Assembly: GCA_015478895.1 (NCBI GenBank)
Contig: JADMKK010000004.1
Coordinates: 21,875-85,874 of the forward strand
Direction: 5' to 3'
DNA: 64,000 bases
DNA from: Comamonas sp.
GTDB taxonomy: Bacteria > Pseudomonadota > Gammaproteobacteria > Burkholderiales > Burkholderiaceae_C
The position numbers and the translations under genes were made by a program. The notes beneath the pieces were generated by a model, which saw nothing but the letters and a program-made list of their open reading frames with translations, was not told where the DNA came from and did no database searches. Below are positions 19,217 to 28,491 of this stretch, in pieces; position 1 is the stretch's first letter, and each line of letters begins with the position of its first letter.

Positions 19217-19614
19217 TGTTTTTCCTTGGAAAAAAGCCAAAACCTGAAACTGCTGCGGGCTCCACCAAGGCGCGTGGACAGGCCGCAGAAGACCAAGCGC
19301 TGGCCTATTTGCAGGCCCGGGGCCTGCGTTTGCTTGGCCGCAATTATCGAACGCCGGGACGTGGCGGTGGGGAGATCGATTTAATCCTGCAAGAAAGCGA
19401 TGGCACTGTGGTGTTTGTGGAGGTGCGCAGCCGCAGTCACAGTGACTTTGGCGGCGCGGGCGCCAGCATTGGCCACGCCAAACGCCAGCGCATTGTGTTT
19501 GCTGCGCGGCAGTGGCTACATGGGCAGGGTTGGCAGGAGCCTTGCCGGTTTGATGTGGTGCTGATGCAGGGCGCGCAGCTGCACTGGTTGCCTGCGGCCT
19601 TTGACGCTGGGTAA
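19216..19614 (+). CDS. yraN: UPF0102 family protein YraN (predicted nuclease fold)
   Basis: 132 residues from ATG 19216, preceded by AAGAGG at 6 nt. UPF0102 has an endonuclease-like fold with unknown function. Visible features: 'GRNYRTPGRGGGEIDLILQE' and 'TVVFVEVRSRSHSDFGG', containing the E-I-D and V-E-V-R residues of the PD-(D/E)XK-like core. It overlaps the start of rsmI head to head. diaA and dolP follow on the same strand. Confidence 0.87.
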   Translation: MFFLGKKPKPETAAGSTKARGQAAEDQALAYLQARGLRLLGRNYRTPGRGGGEIDLILQESDGTVVFVEVRSRSHSDFGGAGASIGHAKRQRIVFAARQWLHGQGWQEPCRFDVVLMQGAQLHWLPAAFDAG

Positions 19615-19724
19615 AGCGGCAGGACGCGGGACAATAGACACTTCCTTGCAACCCCTGACGCTTAGACTGGTGTTACCTGATCGCTACAAAATTGTGAGAG
19701 GCGCGCAGTTATCATCCACATCCC

Positions 19725-20321
19725 ATGCTTGAACAACGAATTCAACAAAACTTCATTGACAGCGCTGACTTGAAATACCAGTCCGCACAGTCTTTGAGTG
19801 TGCCCATTGCTGCAGCCGTGCAGGCCATCTTGGCCTGTGTCACGGGCGGCGGAAAAATATTGGCTTGTGGTGCCGGGGTTTCCGCCTGCCAGGCCCAGAT
19901 GTTCGCTGCACTGTGCGTGAGCGGTTTTGAACGCGAAAGGCCTGAGCTGGCTGCGCTGGCACTGTCGTCTGACAGTGGTTTCCTGGCGCCAGCAGGCAGC
20001 TCTTCCTTGCTGTCTGCGCAGTACGTGGCGCGCCAAGTGCGCGCCTTGGGACAGGCTGGCGATGTGCTGGTGGTGCTATCTGTCACGGGCAGTGACGCTT
20101 GCATGGTGGAAGCCGTGGAAGCGGCCCACGAGCGGGACATGATGGTGATTGTCCTGACGGGCAGCACCGGCGCAGCGCTGGCGGGGCGCGTGCGTGAGAC
20201 GGATGTGCTGATTTGTGTGCCCCATGAGCGCGCAGCGCGAGTGCGTGAAACGCATGAACTGGTGCTGCATTGTTTGTGCGACGGCGTCGATAACCAATTG
20301 CTAGGCGAACAGGAGTTGTGA
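19725..20321 (+). CDS. diaA: SIS-domain protein, DiaA/GmhA-like
   Basis: 198 residues (E. coli DiaA 196). The SIS sugar-isomerase fold is shown by 'ACVTGGGKILACGAGVSACQ' and 'GDVLVVLSVTGSDACMVEAV'. DiaA binds DnaA and helps initiate replication; the related GmhA makes heptose-7-phosphate. The gene order rsmI-yraN-diaA-dolP favours DiaA. Its TGA stop overlaps the dolP start region, suggesting translational coupling. I cannot exclude an isomerase role. Confidence 0.8.
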   Translation: MLEQRIQQNFIDSADLKYQSAQSLSVPIAAAVQAILACVTGGGKILACGAGVSACQAQMFAALCVSGFERERPELAALALSSDSGFLAPAGSSSLLSAQYVARQVRALGQAGDVLVVLSVTGSDACMVEAVEAAHERDMMVIVLTGSTGAALAGRVRETDVLICVPHERAARVRETHELVLHCLCDGVDNQLLGEQEL

Positions 20322-20977
20322 TGAAACAGGGATGGCAGCGTGCGGGTTTAAAGGTCGTAGCGGCTTCTATGCTGGTGGGCAGCTTGGCGGGCTGCGTGCC
20401 TTTGGTCATTGGCGGTGGTGCGATGACGACGGCATTGGTGGCATCTGACCGCCGCACTTCAGGCATGTACCTGGAAGATGAGCGCATCGAGCAAAGTGCG
20501 GGCGCCAAATTGCGTGAATTGCTGGGCAATGATGGCCGCGCCAGCGTGACCAGTTTCAACCGGCTGGCCCTGGTGACCGGCGAAGTGCGTAGCGCAGAGC
20601 AAAAAGCTGCGGTGGAGCGTGCGGTGGCCAGTGTGGAGAATGTGCGCAGCGTCATCAATGAGGTGCAAGTGGTGCCCTTTATTTCGTCCATCACCCAACG
20701 CACCAAAGACACGTTCATCACCAGCAAAGTCAAAGCCAGCCTTATTGATGCCAAGGATCTGCAGGCCAACACCATCAAGGTGGTCTCAGAGATGAATGTG
20801 GTTTATCTGATGGGCTTGGTCACACCCCGTGAAGCCAAGCGTTCTGCAGAAATCGCCCGGGGCGTGAACGATGTGCGCAAGGTCGTGCGTGTGTATGAAA
20901 CGGTCAGCGAAGAAGATCTGGCCAACTACCGTACGCAGCAACCGGCCCCGGTGGTGGAAGACAAATCGGCGATGTAA
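20321..20977 (+). CDS. dolP: BON-domain outer-membrane lipoprotein DolP (YraP)
   Basis: 218 residues from ATG 20321, with AGGAG 6 nt before it; the ATG overlaps the diaA TGA. A type II signal peptide ends at the lipobox 'LAGC' near residue 25. Two BON domains follow: 'ASVTSFNRLALVTGEVRSAE' in the first and 'NTIKVVSEMNVVYLMGLVTP' in the second. The E. coli protein localises to the division site and supports outer-membrane integrity. A C-terminal 25-residue tail is proline-rich and likely disordered. Confidence 0.87.
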   Translation: MKQGWQRAGLKVVAASMLVGSLAGCVPLVIGGGAMTTALVASDRRTSGMYLEDERIEQSAGAKLRELLGNDGRASVTSFNRLALVTGEVRSAEQKAAVERAVASVENVRSVINEVQVVPFISSITQRTKDTFITSKVKASLIDAKDLQANTIKVVSEMNVVYLMGLVTPREAKRSAEIARGVNDVRKVVRVYETVSEEDLANYRTQQPAPVVEDKSAM

Positions 20978-21005
20978 TCCCGCGGCGTTCTCAGCAGAAA
21001 GCACC

Positions 21006-21030
21006 AAGCCCAGCGATGCTGGGCTTTTTT
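21006..21030 (+). terminator. dolP terminator
   Basis: AAGCCCAGC / GCTGGGCTT, loop GAT, followed by TTTTT. It lies just before the end of convergent pilU. Confidence 0.85.
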
Positions 21031-21046
21031 GTGGAGTTGCTGGCAA

Positions 21047-22183
21047 CTACAGAATGCGGAAATGCTCCGTACCGGCTGCCAAGTCGGAGTTTTTCGCCCG
21101 TTTGCTGTGCAGCTTGATTTGCAGGCGCAAGTCGTTGACGGAGTCCGCGTTGCGCAGCGCATCTTCGTAGAGGACCTGGCCGCTCTCATACAGCTCGAAC
21201 AGTGACTGGTCAAAAGTCTGCATGCCCAGCTCGCGGCTTTTCTTCATGATCTCTTTGATCTCCACGACATCGCCCTTGGCAATCAGGTCAGAGATCAGCG
21301 GCGTATTGAGCATCACCTCCAGTGCCGCCACGCGGCCCTTGCCGTCTTCTTTGGGCAGCAGGCGTTGCGAAATCATGCCGCGCAGATTAAGGGACAAGTC
21401 CATCAGTAATTGCTCGCGCCGCTCTTCAGGGAAGAAGTTCACGATGCGATCCAGCGCCTGATTGGCGCTGTTGGCGTGCAAAGTGGCCATGCACAGGTGG
21501 CCCGTTTCGGAAAACACCACAGCGTGCTCCATGGTTTCGCGGTCCCGGATTTCGCCCATCAAAATGACATCAGGGGCCTGGCGCAGCGTGTTCTTCAGGG
21601 CTGCCTCCCAAGTGTCGGTATCCAGTCCCACTTCACGTTGGGTGACGATGCAGTTCTTGTGCGGATGCACAAACTCAATCGGGTCTTCGATGGTGATGAT
21701 ATGGCCTTGCGAATGCTCATTGCGCCAGTCCACCATGGCTGCCAGAGACGTGGACTTGCCCGAACCTGTCGCACCCACAAAAATGCACAGCCCGCGCTTG
21801 GTCATGGCAACTTCTTTGAGCACTTGCGGAAGACCCAGCGCATCAATGGACGGAATGGTGGCGGGAATCGTCCGCAGCACCATGCCCACGTTGCCTTGCT
21901 GAATAAAGGCGTTGACCCGAAAGCGCCCAACGCCAGCGGGCGAGATGGCGAAATTGCACTCCTTGGTGCGTTCAAATTCCGCCACCTGCTTGTCGCTCAT
22001 GATGGAGCGTGCCAGCGTCAGCGTGTGGGCGGCCACCAAGGGCTGCTCTGTAATGCGAGTGACCTTGCCATCGACCTTGATCGCTGGCGGAAACTCTGCC
22101 GTAATGAACAAGTCACTGCCCTTGCGTGCCACCATGAGCTTGAGCAAGTCGTTGATAAATTTACTGGCCTGGTCGCGTTCCAT
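21047..22183 (-). CDS. pilU: Twitching motility ATPase PilU
   Basis: 378 residues. A PilT-like hexameric retraction ATPase for type IV pili. Walker A 'FVGATGSGKSTSLAAM', Walker B 'VILMGEIRDRETMEHAV' and the His box 'GHLCMATLHANSANQALDRI' are all present. The longer C-terminus and 'SEIMSDKQ'-type N-terminus distinguish it from PilT, which lies immediately upstream on the same strand (24-nt gap). PilU assists PilT under load. No other pil genes are in the window. Confidence 0.93.
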   Translation of the reverse strand: MERDQASKFINDLLKLMVARKGSDLFITAEFPPAIKVDGKVTRITEQPLVAAHTLTLARSIMSDKQVAEFERTKECNFAISPAGVGRFRVNAFIQQGNVGMVLRTIPATIPSIDALGLPQVLKEVAMTKRGLCIFVGATGSGKSTSLAAMVDWRNEHSQGHIITIEDPIEFVHPHKNCIVTQREVGLDTDTWEAALKNTLRQAPDVILMGEIRDRETMEHAVVFSETGHLCMATLHANSANQALDRIVNFFPEERREQLLMDLSLNLRGMISQRLLPKEDGKGRVAALEVMLNTPLISDLIAKGDVVEIKEIMKKSRELGMQTFDQSLFELYESGQVLYEDALRNADSVNDLRLQIKLHSKRAKNSDLAAGTEHFRIL

Positions 22184-22207
22184 TGTTGTGCTTTCAATTG
22201 CAGCCGT

Positions 22208-23251
22208 TTAACCGGGAAAGTTTTCAGGCATCTTGGCCTTGCTGCGTGCCTCTGCAGCACTGATGACATTGCGGCGCACCAAGTCCGTCAGGTTCTGATC
22301 CAGCGTCTGCATGCCGACGCTGGAGCCCGTCTGGATGGCGGAGTACATCTGCGCCACCTTCGCCTCGCGAATCAAGTTGCGAATCGCGCTGGTGCCCATC
22401 ATGATTTCGTGCGCCGCCACGCGGCCATTGCCATCTCTGGTTTTGCACAGTGTTTGCGAGATCACGGCCTGCAGCGATTCGGACAACATGGTGCGCACCA
22501 TCTCTTTTTCTTCCGAAGGGAATACATCGATCACCCGGTCAATGGTTTTGGCAGCGCTGGAAGTGTGCAGCGTGCCAAACACCAGATGCCCGGTCTCTGC
22601 GGCCGTCATGGCCAGGCGAATGGTTTCCAGGTCACGCATTTCACCCACCATGATGCAGTCCGGATCTTCCCGCAGCGCCGAGCGCAGGGCGGAAGAGAAG
22701 GAATGCGTCATGGGCCCAACTTCGCGCTGGTTGACCAGGCATTTTTTGGATTCGTGGATGAATTCGATGGGATCTTCTACAGTCAGAATATGGCCGTGTT
22801 GCACGGTGTTGAGATGGTCCACCATTGCTGCCAGCGTGGTCGATTTGCCAGACCCAGTGGGGCCTGTCACCAGTATCAGGCCACGTGGCTTCCGCGCTAA
22901 ATTGGCAAAGATTTTGGGCGCGTCCAGTTCTTCAAGCGTGAGAATTTTGCTGGGAATCGTCCGGAACACCGCTGCTGCGCCGCGGTATTGGTTGAAAGCA
23001 TTCACCCGAAAACGCGCCAGCCCTGCAATCTCGAAGGAGAAGTCCACCTCCAGCTTCTCTTCATAAGCCTTGCGCTGGCCGTCGGTCATGATGTCGTAGA
23101 CCATGGTGTGGACATCTTTGTGGTCCAGTGGCTCCACATTGATGCGGCGCACATCACCGTGGACACGAATCATGGGAGGCAGCCCCGCCGACAGGTGCAA
23201 GTCCGATGCCTTGTTTTTCACACTAAAAGCCAGCAAGGTGGTGATGTCCAC
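22208..23251 (-). CDS. pilT: Twitching motility ATPase PilT
   Basis: 347 residues with the GTG at 23251, which has AGGGAGA about 7 nt upstream; the product begins 'DITTLLAFSVKNKASDLHLS', the usual PilT N-terminus. Walker A 'LVTGPTGSGKSTTLAAM', Walker B 'CIMVGEMRDLETIRLAM' and the retraction signature 'AIRNLIREAKVAQMYSAIQT' (AIRNLIRE) near residue 270. It depolymerises type IV pili. It is divergent from yggS with a 96-bp gap, a common arrangement in proteobacteria. Confidence 0.95.
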   Translation of the reverse strand: MDITTLLAFSVKNKASDLHLSAGLPPMIRVHGDVRRINVEPLDHKDVHTMVYDIMTDGQRKAYEEKLEVDFSFEIAGLARFRVNAFNQYRGAAAVFRTIPSKILTLEELDAPKIFANLARKPRGLILVTGPTGSGKSTTLAAMVDHLNTVQHGHILTVEDPIEFIHESKKCLVNQREVGPMTHSFSSALRSALREDPDCIMVGEMRDLETIRLAMTAAETGHLVFGTLHTSSAAKTIDRVIDVFPSEEKEMVRTMLSESLQAVISQTLCKTRDGNGRVAAHEIMMGTSAIRNLIREAKVAQMYSAIQTGSSVGMQTLDQNLTDLVRRNVISAAEARSKAKMPENFPG

Positions 23252-23347
23252 GGCAGTTCTCCCTGTGTTGGAATACAACCTGAGCGCACAACTTTATGTG
23301 CCATAGGTCAATTGCAGTTATTTTGGTTTGGTACGCTTCGAATGATT

Positions 23348-24091
23348 ATGACAACCATTGCCAGCCAGATTCACCGCGTTCAAGCGCAGATTCACGATGC
23401 ATGTCAAAAGGCCAACAGGCCGCCTGCATCGGTTGACTTGCTCGCTGTTTCCAAAACCTTTCCAGCCCAAGCCGTGCGTGAGGCCGCGCTGGCCGGGCAA
23501 CGCGCCTTTGGCGAAAACTATATCCAGGAAGCCGTAGAAAAAATCGCGGCCATACAGGTGATGCCGGATGTGCCCGCCCTGACGTGGCACTGCATTGGCC
23601 CCATCCAGAGTAACAAGACCAAGCTGGTCGCGCAGCATTTTGACTGGGCGCACACGGTGGACCGCGAAAAAATTGCCCAGCGCCTCCATGACCAGCGCCC
23701 GGCCAATTTGCCACCTTTGCAGGTATGCATTCAGGTGAATGTGGATGGTGGCGAGACCAAATCCGGCTGCAACGCGCAAGAAGCGGTGGCGCTGGCCCGC
23801 GCGATTGCGCAGATGCCCCGGCTGACGTTGCGCGGTGTGATGAGCATCCCGGATGCGCAGCCTACCGAAGCGCAGACGCTGGCCGTACACCGCAAAGTCG
23901 TCGCTGTGTTTGAGCAAATCCGCAGCGCCGGCATAGAGGGGCTCGCGCACTTTGACACTATCAGTCTAGGCATGACGGCAGATATGTCGGCAGCGATTGC
24001 AGCTGGCAGCACCATGGTGCGGGTGGGCAGTGGTGTATTTGGTGCACGTGACTACGGCGCTAAAGTTTCCAGCGCGGACATGGGCGCTTGA
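23348..24091 (+). CDS. yggS: YggS family pyridoxal phosphate homeostasis protein
   Basis: 247 residues from ATG 23348 (another ATG two codons upstream at 23342 is equally possible; neither has a clear ribosome site). PLP-binding alanine-racemase-like barrel: Lys in 'DLLAVSKTFPAQAVREA' binds the cofactor, followed by 'AFGENYIQEAVEKI' and the C-terminal 'LSLGMTADMSAAIAAGSTMV'-like phosphate site. It keeps free PLP balanced and has no known catalytic activity. Divergent from pilT. Confidence 0.92.
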   Translation: MTTIASQIHRVQAQIHDACQKANRPPASVDLLAVSKTFPAQAVREAALAGQRAFGENYIQEAVEKIAAIQVMPDVPALTWHCIGPIQSNKTKLVAQHFDWAHTVDREKIAQRLHDQRPANLPPLQVCIQVNVDGGETKSGCNAQEAVALARAIAQMPRLTLRGVMSIPDAQPTEAQTLAVHRKVVAVFEQIRSAGIEGLAHFDTISLGMTADMSAAIAAGSTMVRVGSGVFGARDYGAKVSSADMGA

Positions 24092-24229
24092 CGTGGCACA
24101 AGTGCGCGCGGGGTGACTGCAAATGTGTATACAAAATTTGTGCGCAGTGCTTCCACAAAAAACGCAGCGTGCTAAGCTATTTTCCATAGCAATAAGGCGA
24201 CACTGTGCCGCCTAGAAAATGGAGAAACC

Positions 24230-25381
24230 ATGCCCGGACTTTTGCCTGATATTGATCCCGATGGACTGTTAGAGTTTTCGGTGGTCTACACCGACCGCGC
24301 CCTTAACCACATGTCCAAGCGCTTTACCGGCGTGGTGCAAGACATCTTGGGCACGCTCAAAGAGGTCTATAACGCCCGCACCGCAGTGCTGGTGCCCGGC
24401 AGCGGCACGTTTGGCATGGAAGCGGTAGCGCGCCAGTTTGCCAATGGCGAGAAGGTGCTGATCGTGCGCAATGGCTGGTTCAGCTACCGCTGGACACAGA
24501 TTTTTGAGGCCGGCAACTTCGGCTTGGGCGGCGGCGCCATCGTCTGCAAGGCGCGCAAGCAGGGTGCGGGCAGCCAAGACCCGTGGGCGCCGTGCGCGGC
24601 CGCAGATGTGGCCGCCACCATCCGCGCTGAAAAACCCAAAGTGGTGTTTGCGCCGCACGTGGAAACCGCCAGCGGCATCTTGCTGCCCGATGACTACATC
24701 CGCACCATCAGCGATGCGGCCCACGAAGTAGGCGCTTTGGTGGTGCTGGACTGCGTAGCTTCTGGCGCGATGTGGGTGGACATGGTCAAAACCGGTGTGG
24801 ATGTGCTGATTTCTGCGCCCCAAAAAGGCTGGAGCAGCTCGCCGTGCTGTGCCATGGTGATGCTGTCCGAGCGTGCACGCCAGGCCATCGATGGCACGCA
24901 AAGTTCGAGCTTTTCGTGCGACTTGAAAAAGTGGATGCAGATTGCCGAAGGCTACGAAAAAGGCCAGCACGCCTACCACACCACCATGCCGACCGATGCG
25001 CTGGTGCGCCTGCGTGATGTGATGATCGAGACGCGCGCCTATGGCTTTGCCAAGGTGCGTGAAGAGCAGATCGAATTGGGCCAGCAAGTGCGTGCGCTGC
25101 TGGAGTCGCGCGGCTTTCCGAGCGTAGCGGCTGAGGGTTTCAAGGCTCCCGGCGTGGTGGTGAGCTACACCACGGATGCCGGCATCCAGAGCGGCAAGAA
25201 GTTCATGGAAGTGGGCTTGCAGACGGCCTCGGGCGTGCCTTTGCAGTGCGATGAAGGCGCAGATTTTCAGACCTTCCGCATTGGTCTGTTTGGGCTGGAA
25301 AAATGGCACAACGTCGCGCGCACCGTGGGACATCTGGGCACTGCCTTGGATGCCATCGGGGTTGCACCGGCCAAGGCATGA
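24230..25381 (+). CDS. Class V PLP-dependent aminotransferase (alanine/serine-glyoxylate type)
   Basis: 383 residues, GGAG ribosome site. It belongs to the Ser/Ala-glyoxylate aminotransferase group: 'VLVPGSGTFGMEAVARQFA' near residue 55, and the PLP lysine is K199 in 'LISAPQKGWSSSPCCA'. It would transfer an amino group from alanine or serine (or a related donor) to glyoxylate in the cytosol. The substrate cannot be decided from sequence. The FKBP gene follows after 32 bp on the same strand, but no pathway partner is adjacent. Confidence 0.83.
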   Translation: MPGLLPDIDPDGLLEFSVVYTDRALNHMSKRFTGVVQDILGTLKEVYNARTAVLVPGSGTFGMEAVARQFANGEKVLIVRNGWFSYRWTQIFEAGNFGLGGGAIVCKARKQGAGSQDPWAPCAAADVAATIRAEKPKVVFAPHVETASGILLPDDYIRTISDAAHEVGALVVLDCVASGAMWVDMVKTGVDVLISAPQKGWSSSPCCAMVMLSERARQAIDGTQSSSFSCDLKKWMQIAEGYEKGQHAYHTTMPTDALVRLRDVMIETRAYGFAKVREEQIELGQQVRALLESRGFPSVAAEGFKAPGVVVSYTTDAGIQSGKKFMEVGLQTASGVPLQCDEGADFQTFRIGLFGLEKWHNVARTVGHLGTALDAIGVAPAKA

Positions 25382-25413
25382 TGTCGTCTTTTCCAGACTG
25401 AAAGAACCGATTC

Positions 25414-25812
25414 ATGAAGCAATTGCTTGTACTGGCTTCTGCCGGCCTGATGGCCTTGGGCACCGCACACGCCGCGCCGGAAACCACGGCCAGCGGCCTG
25501 GTCTACGAAGTCATCACCGAAGGCTCGGGCGCGCAGCCCAAAGCCACTGACACCGTGCGCGTGCACTACCGCGGCTGGTTCCCGGAGAGTGGCAAGGAGT
25601 TCGACAGCTCCATTGCGCGCGGTCAGCCTATTGACTTTCCGCTCAACCGGGTGATTCCTTGCTGGACCGAAGGTGTGCAGAAAATGAAGGTGGGCGGCAA
25701 GGCCAAGCTGACTTGCCCGGCCAGCATTGCCTACGGCAGCCGTGGCGCGGGTAGCGCCATTCCGCCCAATGCCACCCTGAACTTTGAGGTGGAGCTGCTG
25801 CAGGTGAAGTAA
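25414..25812 (+). CDS. Periplasmic FKBP-type peptidyl-prolyl isomerase
   Basis: 132 residues. Signal peptide at residues 1-21, cleaved after 'GTAHA'. A single FKBP domain: 'VRVHYRGWFPESGKEFDSS', 'NRVIPCWTEGVQKMKVGGKA' and 'AYGSRGAG', with the Tyr, Phe, Asp, Val-Ile, Trp and Tyr of the active pocket. It lacks the N-terminal dimerisation domain of FkpA, so it is a minimal periplasmic foldase. Confidence 0.9.
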   Translation: MKQLLVLASAGLMALGTAHAAPETTASGLVYEVITEGSGAQPKATDTVRVHYRGWFPESGKEFDSSIARGQPIDFPLNRVIPCWTEGVQKMKVGGKAKLTCPASIAYGSRGAGSAIPPNATLNFEVELLQVK

Positions 25813-25826
25813 ACCGCGGAACGTCT

Positions 25827-25921
25827 TAAAAAAAGGAGCTAGAAGCCCCCGTAAAAGCTTGTTTTGGCAATGTATTGCATTGCAAAGCAAGCTTCTTTCA
25901 GGGCAACTAGCTCCTTTTTTT
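25827..25921. repeat. Dispersed intergenic palindrome, copy 4 (long form)
   Basis: AAAAAAAGGAGCTAGaaGCCC ... GGGCaaCTAGCTCCTTTTTTT, the most regular copy, with inner arms AAGCTTG / CAAGCTT. It lies between convergent fkpB-like and TonB-receptor genes and has terminator-like A- and T-tracts on both sides. Confidence 0.8.
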
Positions 25922-25963
25922 GAGTCTGCTGGCGCTGTGTGTCCACCGCGCCAGCTTCGTGGC

Positions 25964-28147
25964 TTAGAACTGCATGTTGGCCTTCAGCCACAAGGTGCGG
26001 CCGTCCGAGGCCGTGCCCTTGACGCTGCGGCCACCCTTGAAGTAATTGCTGTACCAGGTGCCGTTCACGCTGGTGTACTGGTGAAAGTCTTTGTCCAGCA
26101 GGTTGTGAATGGTGCCGCTGAGTGTCACGTTCTGGCTGAGCTTGTAGCTGGCGCCCAGATGCAGCAGGGCATAGCCTTTGAGGTCACCCATGGCCGCGTA
26201 TTCGGCTGCTTCCGTAGCGGTCATTTGGCCTGGGGCGTTGTCAAAGCGGCGGCTCTTGCCTCGGTACTCAGCTTGCAGCCAGGTGGACCACTGGCTGTTG
26301 GGCGTCCAGTTCAGCGTGGCGCTGGCGACATGTTTGGCGGTGTCGCTGAGCTTGCCGACGACCACGCCTTGCTCGATCAACTCGCTGTCGGTCCATGTGT
26401 AGTTGGCACCCATGGACCACTGCGGCGAGAGCACGTACTTGGTGCCCAGCTCCAGGCCCCAGGTTTTGCCTGTGTCGCGGTTCATGCTGAAGGTTGCCGT
26501 ATTGGGGTAGCCCGCACAGCCGGTGATGCGATCAGCGCTGTCGCAGCGGATGCTGCCCACAATCTTGTCTTTGACGTCGTTGTGGAACAAGGTGGCGCTG
26601 TTGGTCCAGCCCTGCAGGTTGTCGAACAGCATGCCCAATTCGGTGCTGGTGCTGACTTCGGGCTTGAGATCGGGGTTGCCCAGGGTGATGGTGGTGCCTT
26701 GGCCAACCAGACCGATCACGCCGTCCATGATCTGGTTGACCTTGGGCGCACGAAAGCCCCGGCTGATACCGCCCTTGAGGGTCAGCATGTCGGTGGTATT
26801 CCACACCAGATAGGCGCGAGGGCTCCAGTGGCCGCCGAACTTGTTGTGATCGTCATAGCGCAGGCCACCAGTAGCAGTCAGGCTGTCGGTAATCGACCAT
26901 TCATTTTCGGCAAACAGCGCCCAGGTGGTTTGCTTGAAGGCGCTGCCGCCGCGCAGGCTGGGCACGCCATCCACGGCCTTGGTATTGGCGTACTGGGTGC
27001 CCAGGCTCAGCAGATTGCGCTCGCCCAGTGGCGAGACCAGCTTGGCGTCATACGTGGTGCTGGTGGATTCCAGCAAGCGTGCCTGGCCAATGCGTGGATC
27101 GTTGCGGTTGGTGAAGGCCTCCGTGGGCAGGGTGCGGCCTTTGGTGGCATTTTCCGAGTGCGTGATGCTGGTTTCCAGCAGGCCAATGTCCAGTTTTCCC
27201 TTGTAGCCCAGCGCTACCTGATCGCGGTTGAACTGCATTTCATCAGCGTAGCCCGAAGCGGTGGTGGTGCCTGCACCCGTCGTGCAGTTCACAAAATCCA
27301 GCGTGCCCAGGTCACAGTTGCGGTTGTCGTAAGTGGTCTTGGCGGTGTCCGCATCCAGCCACAGCTCGTGGCCCTTGGAGGGGGTCAGCGTCAGGCGTGC
27401 ACCCAGGCTTTGCTGCTTGCTCTTGGGTGGTGCCAAGCCTTTGAGCTGGCTGGCGGCAATCCCGGTGGGTGGGGCAATGCTGGAGGCATCGCGGTTGTAC
27501 ATGCTGCCGCGCACGGTCAAGCCCAGTGTGTCGGCCTGGATGGGGCCGCTCAGGTAGAAGCTGCCCTTCTGGGCTGCACCTTGTTCGCTGTGCTCGGGCA
27601 GGGAGCCTTCCAGCTGCACGCTGCCGCCCCAGACCTTGGACACCTTGCGGGTGATGATATTGATCACACCGCCCATGGCGTCCGAGCCGTACAGCGTGGA
27701 CATGGGACCACGGATGACTTCGATGCGCTCAATCGCCGACAGTGGCGGGATCAGCGAGGTTTGGGCTTCGCTGAAGCCGTTGGGCGCGGTCTCGCCAGCA
27801 GGGGTGGTGCGCCGGCCATCGACCAGAATCAGCGTGTATTCGCTGGGCATGCCGCGCATGCTGATGTTCAGGCCACCGGTCTTGCCCGTGCCACCGCGCA
27901 CATCAATGCCTTCCACGTTCTGCAGCGCTTCGGCCAAGTCGCGAAAGCTCTTTTTCTCCAGCTCTTCGCGACTCACCACCGAAATCGATGCCGGTGCTTG
28001 CTTGAGCTCCTGCTCAAAGCCAGACGCAGAAACCACCACTTCAGACAAGGTCTGGGTGCGCTCCTGGGCGACCGCTGATGCGCAGGCAGCAGCAGCCAGC
28101 GCCAGTAAGGTGGGACGAAGCAAGAGGGATGAAGCAATTTTTGGCAT
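25964..28147 (-). CDS. TonB-dependent siderophore receptor
   Basis: 727 residues from ATG 28147, which gives a clear signal peptide (27 residues ending 'ACASAVAQ'); the frame extends upstream to 28213 but adds a non-signal sequence. A TonB-box-like 'LSEVVVSA' is followed by the plug domain ('ISVVSREELEKKSFRDLAEA', 'RIEVIRGPMSTLYGSDAMGG') and a beta-barrel ending in 'GRTLWLKANMQF' with the terminal Phe. FepA/CirA-like, probably for a catecholate or related ferric siderophore. A Fur-like box lies upstream at 28280. It is a paralogue of the receptor at 31148. Confidence 0.9.
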   Translation of the reverse strand: MPKIASSLLLRPTLLALAAAACASAVAQERTQTLSEVVVSASGFEQELKQAPASISVVSREELEKKSFRDLAEALQNVEGIDVRGGTGKTGGLNISMRGMPSEYTLILVDGRRTTPAGETAPNGFSEAQTSLIPPLSAIERIEVIRGPMSTLYGSDAMGGVINIITRKVSKVWGGSVQLEGSLPEHSEQGAAQKGSFYLSGPIQADTLGLTVRGSMYNRDASSIAPPTGIAASQLKGLAPPKSKQQSLGARLTLTPSKGHELWLDADTAKTTYDNRNCDLGTLDFVNCTTGAGTTTASGYADEMQFNRDQVALGYKGKLDIGLLETSITHSENATKGRTLPTEAFTNRNDPRIGQARLLESTSTTYDAKLVSPLGERNLLSLGTQYANTKAVDGVPSLRGGSAFKQTTWALFAENEWSITDSLTATGGLRYDDHNKFGGHWSPRAYLVWNTTDMLTLKGGISRGFRAPKVNQIMDGVIGLVGQGTTITLGNPDLKPEVSTSTELGMLFDNLQGWTNSATLFHNDVKDKIVGSIRCDSADRITGCAGYPNTATFSMNRDTGKTWGLELGTKYVLSPQWSMGANYTWTDSELIEQGVVVGKLSDTAKHVASATLNWTPNSQWSTWLQAEYRGKSRRFDNAPGQMTATEAAEYAAMGDLKGYALLHLGASYKLSQNVTLSGTIHNLLDKDFHQYTSVNGTWYSNYFKGGRSVKGTASDGRTLWLKANMQF

Positions 28148-28491
28148 GGCAATGTCTGCCAGCAGTTGCTGGCTGGAAAATAAGAAATTGGATGGGAGCA
28201 AGCGGGCGATCACTTGCCTGGATGCAGTCCTTGTTATGTTTTTTTATGTGGACTTGGAGTGCGTGAATTATGAATGTTGAATGCTAATAATTCTCAATAT
28301 GGTCACGTTTTTTGCGCAGTGTTGGGATAAACCCACGCTAGTCCCAGCATCCAAGCTACGTTCCTACTTGCAGCCTGCGTGCATGCGAAGCGGACCAACT
28401 CCCTCAGCGCGTTAAGGTCTGGGAATGGCTACAGCCCTGAGGCTTTATGCACGGAGCAATTGGGGCTGTATCAGACAAGGAGTAGAGGCTT
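28148..28491. other. Divergent control region, TonB receptor / DUF445 gene
   Basis: 344 bp. It contains a Fur-like box at 28280-28298 and AT-rich sequence around 28260-28330. No gene is visible in it. The part next to the DUF445 gene has no recognisable promoter that I can support. Confidence 0.5.
28280..28298 (-). promoter_or_regulatory. Fur-like box upstream of TonB receptor
   Basis: AATGCTAATAATTCTCAAT; reverse complement ATTGAGAATTATTAGCATT, close to the Fur consensus GATAATGATAATCATTATC. It is about 130 bp upstream of the receptor start. Confidence 0.7.

Noticed and set aside
25859..28078. Long plus-strand open frame (739 codons) opposite the TonB receptor gene, and similar long antisense frames at 5934-7292, 18242-19384, 44675-45535, 48412-50577 and 60543-61832
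   Set aside because: They are antisense shadows of GC-rich genes with strong codon bias; their translations are His/Gln/Arg-rich without domain patterns.
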